From NCBI RefSeq assembly GCF_001989455.1, contig NZ_CP018346.1, positions 930,001 through 994,000 on the forward strand: 64,000 nucleotides of DNA, given 5' to 3'. Shown piece by piece: positions 58,634 through 64,000 of this stretch (positions within the stretch are counted from its first letter, which is position 1; each line of letters opens with the position of its first letter). The DNA is from Prochlorococcus sp. RS04. Its GTDB lineage: Bacteria; Cyanobacteriota; Cyanobacteriia; PCC-6307; Cyanobiaceae. A program made the translations under genes and the position numbers. The notes beneath the pieces were generated by a model. It saw only the letters and a program-made list of their open reading frames with translations, was not told the DNA's origin and made no database searches.

Positions 58634-59793
58634 CTTATTCTTAAAAAATTATTTCCACAATATTTTTTTATTTTTTCAATGCCGCCTTCAATAGATCTTG
58701 ACTGAATTTTGAATTTAGACAAGATTCTTGAAGCTTTTTCAGAGCGTTTCCCCGATTTACATATAGTGAAAACCTCTTTATTTAAACTTTCTTTTTGAAT
58801 AAATTTTAAGTCAGATTCTTGCTGTAAATAACTCAGGGGAATTGAGATAGATCCCTCTATTGCAGATTTAGAAAACTCTTCATTTTCTCTAACATCAATT
58901 AAAAGAATTTTGTTAGATTTTGCTTTGTATAAATTATTAAAGTCATTAGCATTTATACTTTTAATTTCATCGTTTTTCCCACAATATTCATCACTATTAT
59001 AAAAGCTCTCAAACTGAGACAGATTTTTTATTCGTTTATTTAACTGATCACTTTTTAGATGTAATTTTTTCATATTCATATTAAAAAGATCAAAAATTAA
59101 AATTTTCCCATCTAAAATTTCACCTTTTTTTAAAATGATTTTGATAATTTCATTAACCTGAAGAATTCCTATTAAACCTGTTGAAACACCTACAACCCCG
59201 TATTCTGCACAACTAGGGACAGCATTTTTTGTAGGTGATTCTGGAAGTAAGTCTCTTAAATTAGGACTATTTTTATATAAATTAAAAACACTCACTTGCC
59301 CTTCAAAGCCTTGTACACTTCCAAAGACTAGGGGTTTATTTAATATCAGGCATGAATCATTTATTAAATATCTTGTGCCAAAGTTATCCGAGCAATCACA
59401 AATAACATCAAACTCCTTTATTAATTCAAGAGCATTTTTAGGATTAATTCTCTCTGAAAAGGTTAATATTTCACAATTAGGATTGAATTTTTTAATTCTT
59501 TTCCTAGCAGAATCAATTTTAAGATTGCCAATAGTATTTGTTTCATGAATTATCTGTCTCTGGAGATTAGACTTTTCAACTTGATCGTTATCAACTATTC
59601 CAATTCTCCCAATTCCTGCTGCAGCTAAATAAAGCAAAACGGAAGACCCAAGCCCACCTGCTCCAATACATAATACAGAGCTGTTTTTAAGATTTAGTTG
59701 ACCCTCATAACCTATCTCTTTAAGGGTAAGGTGTTTTTGATATCTTTCTTCTTCATCAGGGTTTAAGAAATTAAATTTTATATTTTTGGACAT
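58630..59793 (-). CDS. moeB: MoeB/ThiF-family adenylyltransferase with C-terminal rhodanese domain
   Basis: This 387-residue protein adenylates the C terminus of a ubiquitin-like sulfur carrier (MoaD or ThiS). CIGAGGLGS at 42-50 is the ATP loop, CDCSDNFGTRYLIND near 132 follows and Cys195 in AVPSCAEYGVVGV is the catalytic or transfer Cys. Residues about 278-380 are a rhodanese domain with Cys345 in FTICKSGKRS as persulfide carrier. The two CX2C pairs that bind zinc in E. coli MoeB are absent, which I recall being normal in cyanobacteria. MoeB or ThiF specificity is not certain. Confidence 0.87.
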   Translation of the reverse strand: MSKNIKFNFLNPDEEERYQKHLTLKEIGYEGQLNLKNSSVLCIGAGGLGSSVLLYLAAAGIGRIGIVDNDQVEKSNLQRQIIHETNTIGNLKIDSARKRIKKFNPNCEILTFSERINPKNALELIKEFDVICDCSDNFGTRYLINDSCLILNKPLVFGSVQGFEGQVSVFNLYKNSPNLRDLLPESPTKNAVPSCAEYGVVGVSTGLIGILQVNEIIKIILKKGEILDGKILIFDLFNMNMKKLHLKSDQLNKRIKNLSQFESFYNSDEYCGKNDEIKSINANDFNNLYKAKSNKILLIDVRENEEFSKSAIEGSISIPLSYLQQESDLKFIQKESLNKEVFTICKSGKRSEKASRILSKFKIQSRSIEGGIEKIKKYCGNNFLRIS

Positions 59794-60087
59794 TGAGATC
59801 CTTTAATTTTTGGGAGCTAAACTATGAAAATATAATAATTAAAATAAAAATTTTAGACTTTTAAAGTTTTCTTATTGCTCTGATTTATTAATGTTTTTGT
59901 TAGAACTAGATGATAATGTGAAGTTTTTATAAATCAATTTTAAGTTCAAATATCTTCAGAAAGCCTGCATACCAACGCCTCTAAAAAAATACAAAATGTT
60001 TCGGTTCGAAACTTTGCACAACAAAAAGGTAGTCAATAGACGTTTTTTCCGATACTGTCTGGTTCATATATTAAGTTTACTGAATTC
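59794..60087. other. 294-base spacer between moeB and the CURT1 gene
   Basis: This is the longest spacer in the window without an RNA or protein gene. It is AT-rich up to about 59940 and richer in G and C near 59955-60060. GTTTCG-GTT-CGAAAC at 59999-60013 is a 6-bp hairpin with a 3-base loop, about 75 bases before the CURT1 ATG. TATATT at 60067-60072 may be a -10, but its -35 is weak. No open frame above 15 codons with a start looks real. It should hold the promoters for both divergent genes, and could include a small RNA. Confidence 0.4.
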
Positions 60088-60453
60088 ATGAGTGATAACA
60101 CTCCAGAGTCAAACCAAGACTCCGGCTCCGATACAAGCTCAGAAACCAAAAGTTTTTCAGAGAAGTACTCTGATGTTATGGGAAAAGTCAACGAAACCCT
60201 TGGTAATGTTGATTGGACTCAAATGGGTAAGTACGGCAAAGCGGCAGGCATAATTGCTGTTGTCGTAATAGCTCAGATAATAATTAAAGTTGTCATTGAC
60301 ACGATAAACTTTTTCCCAATTCTCCCTGGTTTACTAGAACTACTGGGCGTAATTGTTGTCGGTCAATGGAGCTGGCAAAATCTTCGTACCAGTGAAAATC
60401 GTGAAGCTGTTTTAGATAAGGTACAAAATCTTAAGAAGACATATTTAGGGTAG
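60088..60453 (+). CDS. CURT1/CAAD-domain thylakoid membrane protein
   Basis: This 121-residue protein has an acidic, Ser-rich N terminus (SDNTPESNQDSGSDTSSE), an amphipathic stretch NETLGNVDWTQMGKYGK, two adjacent membrane helices (about 50-68 and 73-92: AAGIIAVVVIAQIIIKVVID, FFPILPGLLELLGVIVVGQW) and a C-terminal amphipathic helix (NREAVLDKVQNLKKTYLG). This is the CAAD/CURT1 layout; CURT1 proteins curve thylakoid edges. Codons look more GC-rich than neighbours, suggesting high expression. It is convergent with the kinase-like gene, 7 bases apart. Confidence 0.88.
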   Translation: MSDNTPESNQDSGSDTSSETKSFSEKYSDVMGKVNETLGNVDWTQMGKYGKAAGIIAVVVIAQIIIKVVIDTINFFPILPGLLELLGVIVVGQWSWQNLRTSENREAVLDKVQNLKKTYLG

Positions 60454-60460
60454 TTAAAGA

Positions 60461-61339
60461 TTACATATTAAGAATTGCTTTTACGTAATCTTCAACTTGG
60501 TTTAAGTACCCTCCTCCAAACATATTGGCGTGATTCAATATGTGATAAAAATTATAAATAATAATTCTTTTTTCAAATCCGTTTTTTAAAGGAAAAATTC
60601 TATGATATTCTTCATAAAATTCTTTTCTAAAACCTCCAAATAGTTTTGTCATAGCTATATCTACTTCATTATCTGCCCACCAAGATGCGGGGTCAAATAT
60701 AACCCCCTTTCCATTTTTGTCCATTCCTGCATTTCCTGACCATAAATCACCATGTACTAGAGCATTAATTGGTTTGTGATTCAGCAATTCTGATTTAATT
60801 TTTTCTTTAACTTTATTTATAATTTCTTTATCTAAAATTCTCGATTTAAGACTTAATAATTGAGGTATTATTCTTAAGTTTAAAAAACAATCTATCCAAT
60901 TATCTTCCATGCCTTTTTTCTGATCTGTTGTTCCGATAAAACCCTCAACTGGAAACCCAAACATTTTGGGGTTAGATTCAGCTGATTTCAAGTGCAATTC
61001 ACCTAAACCTTTTCCAAGTTTTTTTTGGTCAAAGTTATGCATATCTATCCATTCAATTAAAAGAATCTCTATATTTTTTATATTTTTATATGCAATAACT
61101 TCAGGAATAACTAAGTTTTCTTGATTAATGTATTTTCTCAAATTTTGGAGACAATATTTTTCAAATTCAAGAAATTTTTTGTTTCTAATGTTTCTTTTAA
61201 GGAATAACTTTTTGTTTGAGAATTCTATTCGCCATGCATTATGAATATCGCCACCATGTACTTGTTCAATACTTTTTGGATAGGTTTCACCTAATTCTTC
61301 ACAAATTTCGTTAATTTCAATAGGAGATAATTGTTGCAT
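60461..61339 (-). CDS. Fructosamine kinase-like protein
   Basis: The 292-residue protein has the fructosamine/ketosamine-3-kinase pattern: QVHGGDIHNAWRI near 26, LIEWIDMH near 94, catalytic HGDLWSGNAG at 196-205 and FDPASWWADNEVDIAMTKLFGG near 215 for metal binding. Family members phosphorylate sugars attached to proteins or ribulosamines so that they fall off, a protein repair role; substrates in cyanobacteria are unknown. The start ATG at 61339 is only 4 bases from the crtD start on the other strand, so each promoter must lie inside the other gene. Confidence 0.9.
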   Translation of the reverse strand: MQQLSPIEINEICEELGETYPKSIEQVHGGDIHNAWRIEFSNKKLFLKRNIRNKKFLEFEKYCLQNLRKYINQENLVIPEVIAYKNIKNIEILLIEWIDMHNFDQKKLGKGLGELHLKSAESNPKMFGFPVEGFIGTTDQKKGMEDNWIDCFLNLRIIPQLLSLKSRILDKEIINKVKEKIKSELLNHKPINALVHGDLWSGNAGMDKNGKGVIFDPASWWADNEVDIAMTKLFGGFRKEFYEEYHRIFPLKNGFEKRIIIYNFYHILNHANMFGGGYLNQVEDYVKAILNM

Positions 61340-61343
61340 TTTA

Positions 61344-62849
61344 ATGAAAAAGTCTGAAGTTATTGTTGTAGGCGCCGGTATAGCAGGACTAACTTCTGCA
61401 GCGATTTTATCAAAACAAGGCTTATCAGTGACTTTAATCGAATCTCATACTCAAGCCGGAGGATGTGCCGGTACTTTTAAAAGAAAGAATTATACTTTCG
61501 ATGTTGGCGCAACTCAGGTTGCTGGTTTAGAGAAGGGAGGAATACATTCTAGAATTTTTGATTTTTTAAATATTCCATCCCCTGAAGCAACAATTTTAGA
61601 CCCTGCTTGCATTGTTGATTTAAATGATGGTGGTAATCCTATACCTATTTGGTATGAAAAAAGTAAATGGATTGCTGAACGAGAAATGCAGTTTCCTGGG
61701 AGTCAAAGATTTTGGAAGCTTTGTACCCTAATACATGAAAGTAATTGGATATTTGCTAATAATAATCCTGTATTACCAATAAGTAATTTTTGGGATTTTT
61801 CTCAACTTTTTAAGGCACTAGTACCTTCAAACCTTGTCACAGGTATCTTACTTAAATCTACTATTTTTGATCTATTGCGGATATGTGGATTATCCAAGAA
61901 TGAGCGCTTGATTAAATTCTTAAATCTTCAACTAAAACTTTATTCTCAAGAGGACGTTTATAGTACTGCAGCATTATATGGATCTACTGTTCTTCAGATG
62001 TGTCAACAGCCACATGGTCTGTGGCATCTTAAAAAATCTATGCAGTCTTTAAGTGAAGCATTAGAAAGTTCATTAATTAAAACTGGAGTTAATTTAATTT
62101 TTGGACAAGAGGTTAATTCTATAACTTTTGACGACGTAAATATGTGTTGGCAACTATTTGCTAATTCGAAAAAAAAATCATTTATCTATCAAGCAAAAGA
62201 TGTGATTTATACCGCACCTCCACAATCTTTGCTCAAGCATTTGAAAGATCCTTTAGAAAGAAAAAAAAATTATAAAAATCGACTTAATAATTTGCCTGAT
62301 CCAAGTGGAGCTGTAGTTTTTTATTCAGCATTAAAAAAGGAACATATTAAAAAAACATTCTCCAATCATTATCAATTTGTTTCAAAAGAATTTTGTTCGT
62401 TATTTGTATCAATTAGTGATGATGGTGATGGAAGAGCCCCAAAAGGTGAGGTTACTTTAATTGCCAGTATCTTTACCAAAACTAAAGATTGGTTTGATCT
62501 AGATAAAGAAACTTACTTAAAGAAAAAAAATGGTTTCATGAAAAAAATATCCCTTGAATTGGAAAGTCAATTTGATATTGATCCTGAAAAATGGCTACAT
62601 AGAGAATTAGCAACTCCATTGGGCTTTGAAAAATGGACAAAAAGACCTAATGGAATAGTAGGCGGGCTTGGTCAAAATCCAGATATTTTTGGTTTATTTG
62701 GATTATCAAGTAGGACACCTTTTGAAGGTTTATGGTTATGTGGAGATTCGATTTATCCAGGAGAGGGGACTGCAGGTGTTAGTCAGTCTGCATTAATGGT
62801 TTCAAGGCAAATTTTAGCTTCCAAAGGTATAGAAAATTTTAGTTTATAA
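61344..62849 (+). CDS. crtD: CrtD-type carotenoid desaturase/isomerase family FAD protein
   Basis: This 501-residue protein starts MKKSEVIVVGAGIAGLTSAA, with the dinucleotide loop GAGIAG at 10-15, then ESHTQAGGCAGTFKRKNYTF with the DVGATQVAGLEKGGIHSRIF form I associate with CrtD (C-3',4'-desaturase) of cyanobacteria. A late LWLCGDSIYPGEGTAGVSQSAL binds FAD. In other cyanobacteria CrtD helps make myxol-type carotenoids; Prochlorococcus is not known to make these, so the substrate may differ. Carotenoid isomerase CrtH is a close alternative. Confidence 0.78.
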   Translation: MKKSEVIVVGAGIAGLTSAAILSKQGLSVTLIESHTQAGGCAGTFKRKNYTFDVGATQVAGLEKGGIHSRIFDFLNIPSPEATILDPACIVDLNDGGNPIPIWYEKSKWIAEREMQFPGSQRFWKLCTLIHESNWIFANNNPVLPISNFWDFSQLFKALVPSNLVTGILLKSTIFDLLRICGLSKNERLIKFLNLQLKLYSQEDVYSTAALYGSTVLQMCQQPHGLWHLKKSMQSLSEALESSLIKTGVNLIFGQEVNSITFDDVNMCWQLFANSKKKSFIYQAKDVIYTAPPQSLLKHLKDPLERKKNYKNRLNNLPDPSGAVVFYSALKKEHIKKTFSNHYQFVSKEFCSLFVSISDDGDGRAPKGEVTLIASIFTKTKDWFDLDKETYLKKKNGFMKKISLELESQFDIDPEKWLHRELATPLGFEKWTKRPNGIVGGLGQNPDIFGLFGLSSRTPFEGLWLCGDSIYPGEGTAGVSQSALMVSRQILASKGIENFSL

Positions 62850-63678
62850 AATTTTGTCTGTTTTCTTTTGCTTCAGCAAGTTTTTTAGAAAGTAAATCCC
62901 AATTTTTTTCTTTAATAAGAGATTCCAGTATATTCAGCTTATTTTTAAAATTATTTATGGAATTTAAAACATTGATCTGATTATTAATAGCTAAATCTAG
63001 GCCTAGTTGTTCATTGCCTCCGCCAACTCTCGAAGTGTCAGCAAATCCCGTAGCAGCTAATTTTTGTGAGAGATCTAATAAAGATTGATTATTTTTTGTT
63101 TGCGCAGTTTCTATGAGAGCAGAAGCTAAAAATATAGGCAAATGAGAAATTAGAGATACTGCTTCATCATGCTCTTTTGGCGAAGCTTGGCAAATTTCGC
63201 AATCCATTGATTTTATCAGCTCGGAAATAGTTCTGACTGAATTTAAATCACTATTTTGTGTTGGGGTAATAATCCATTTTGCATTTTTAAAAAGACCTTC
63301 AAAACCTGAATCCACTCCTTTTTTTTCTGTGCCTGCCATTGGATGAGATCCAATAAAAAGAGGATGTGAATTTTCCCATGTATTTACAATTGGTTCTTTT
63401 ACAGACCCTACATCAGTTAGTATTGATTCCTGAGGTATTGATGCTACTAATTGTTGCGACGGACTGATCAAATCTTTGATAGGCAATGCCAAAATTATTA
63501 GCTCACATTTTTTTAATAAGCTCAGATCACAGCTAACAAAATTTGCAAGTTTTTTATCCTTAGCTTTTTTTTCATTAAATTCATTATTTGCTATTCCATA
63601 AATTGTATGATTTAGACTTTGGAGTTTTAATCCTAAAGAACCACCAATTAATCCTAATCCTACTATTCCAATTTTCAT
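62839..63678 (-). CDS. tyrA: Prephenate/arogenate dehydrogenase TyrA
   Basis: TyrA oxidises arogenate or prephenate on the way to tyrosine. This 279-residue protein has the NAD(P) loop GLGLIGGSLG at 7-16, DVGSVKEPI near 90, FIGSHPMAGTEKKGVDSG near 111 and SPKEHDEAVSLISHLP near 164. It has no chorismate-mutase or ACT domain, as in cyanobacterial arogenate dehydrogenases, so NADP and arogenate are expected. Its 3' end overlaps crtD by 11 bases. Confidence 0.94.
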   Translation of the reverse strand: MKIGIVGLGLIGGSLGLKLQSLNHTIYGIANNEFNEKKAKDKKLANFVSCDLSLLKKCELIILALPIKDLISPSQQLVASIPQESILTDVGSVKEPIVNTWENSHPLFIGSHPMAGTEKKGVDSGFEGLFKNAKWIITPTQNSDLNSVRTISELIKSMDCEICQASPKEHDEAVSLISHLPIFLASALIETAQTKNNQSLLDLSQKLAATGFADTSRVGGGNEQLGLDLAINNQINVLNSINNFKNKLNILESLIKEKNWDLLSKKLAEAKENRQNFIN

Positions 63679-63773
63679 AAATTAATTAATTCAAGACCCT
63701 TTTTTATTGATACCAATTTTTTGTATATTAGGTTCATAAATTTTGCATGTTTTTGAAATTAAATTAATTATAA

Positions 63774-64000
63774 ATGCTTGAAATTTTAAGTCATCAATAT
63801 TTGAAAAATTTTTTGAGAGATCAAAGTATTAATTGGGAGCACATATATTCTTTTGGGAGGATAGTTTCCAAATGTATTGAAAATGATTCTACCTACCTAA
63901 TTAATTCAGAAATTTTCTCTAGCTATGATTGGTTACCTCCAATTTTGATTTCTTTATTTTTAAAAGAAGAGGATTCAACTTTTATTTTATCTAAAGAAAA
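63774..64000 (+). CDS. N-terminal part of a protein cut by the window end
   Basis: The frame from ATG 63774 gives 75 complete codons and is still open at 64000: it begins MLEILSHQYLKNFLRDQSIN, then WEHIYSFGRIVSKCIEND and ends in a PILISLFLKEEDSTFIL stretch. The pattern resembles what I recall as the N terminus of a cyanobacterial DinG-like helicase downstream of tyrA, but no helicase motif is in view, so this is weak. It is divergent from tyrA, 95 bases between starts. Confidence 0.55.
   Translation, partial: MLEILSHQYLKNFLRDQSINWEHIYSFGRIVSKCIENDSTYLINSEIFSSYDWLPPILISLFLKEEDSTFILSKE

Overview
The window looks like a contiguous piece of the core chromosome of a marine picocyanobacterium, most likely a high-light-adapted Prochlorococcus. 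The reasons are a very AT-rich sequence, short spacers, oxygenic-photosynthesis genes (psaC, psaD, an ndhS-like gene, a CURT1/CAAD protein, aerobic hemF), an ho1-pebA-pebB bilin operon with no phycobilisome genes in view, and several small proteins that appear limited to cyanobacteria. The genus is an inference from gene content and sequence style; no database search was possible. I see no insertion sequence, prophage, integrase, CRISPR array, attachment site or genomic-island signature. Almost every base is in a gene, and convergent neighbours commonly touch or overlap by a few bases.

Layout. 1-7.3 kb: partial alpha/beta hydrolase (-), PfkB kinase, tsaE (-), ahcY-dedA, ssb (-), and the cell-shape operon mreBCD. 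7.4-13.9 kb: OmpR-type response regulator, lysS, a small unknown, smpB (-), then ruvB, a TPR lipoprotein or secreted protein, an M20 amidohydrolase and a small membrane protein. 13.9-19 kb: TPP riboswitch with thiC, and facing it the minus-strand run acpP-fabF-tkt. 19-24.3 kb: psaC, glmS, rimM (-) divergent from ndhS, rnc (-) with the RNase P RNA gene just upstream, tRNA-Arg(CCU) and two unknown genes. 24.3-33 kb: glgP (-), CPA2 antiporter, an operon of hydrolase, mutarotase-like protein and DUF1537 kinase, and icd (-).

33-42.5 kb: a conserved unknown, ho1-pebA-pebB with a small tyrosine phosphatase, the fused panC-cmk (-), purM, two unknowns, tRNA-Cys (-), an LpxB-related protein, a small unknown and a DEDD exonuclease (-). 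42.5-54.8 kb: CCB2/CCB4-like cytochrome b6 assembly factor, hemF (-), mrp-rodA-histidine kinase, psaD, trpE-gshA, and ppc followed by a GNAT-like gene. 54.8-64 kb: tRNA-Arg(CCG) (-), recF with a disrupted 5' end, speD/speH, larE (-), a tandem-duplicated corrinoid adenosyltransferase, moeB-rhodanese (-), CURT1/CAAD, a fructosamine-kinase-like gene (-), crtD, tyrA (-) and the start of a truncated gene.

The genes cover central carbon flow (tkt, ppc, icd, glgP), cofactor synthesis (thiC, panC, cobO, moeB, ho1/peb, hemF), envelope growth (mreBCD, rodA, glmS, acpP/fabF), translation and RNA processing, and photosystem I. I found no clear undescribed multi-gene system. The most useful leads are the recF 5' end, where an A8T7 tract leaves no ordinary start codon in frame; a histidine kinase with an intact phosphoacceptor box but a badly eroded ATP-binding domain; the sugar or metabolite kinase genes lacking their usual partners; and several gene starts that automatic calling would place wrongly (translated tRNA-Cys, rnpB overlap, glmS, rimM, mreD).
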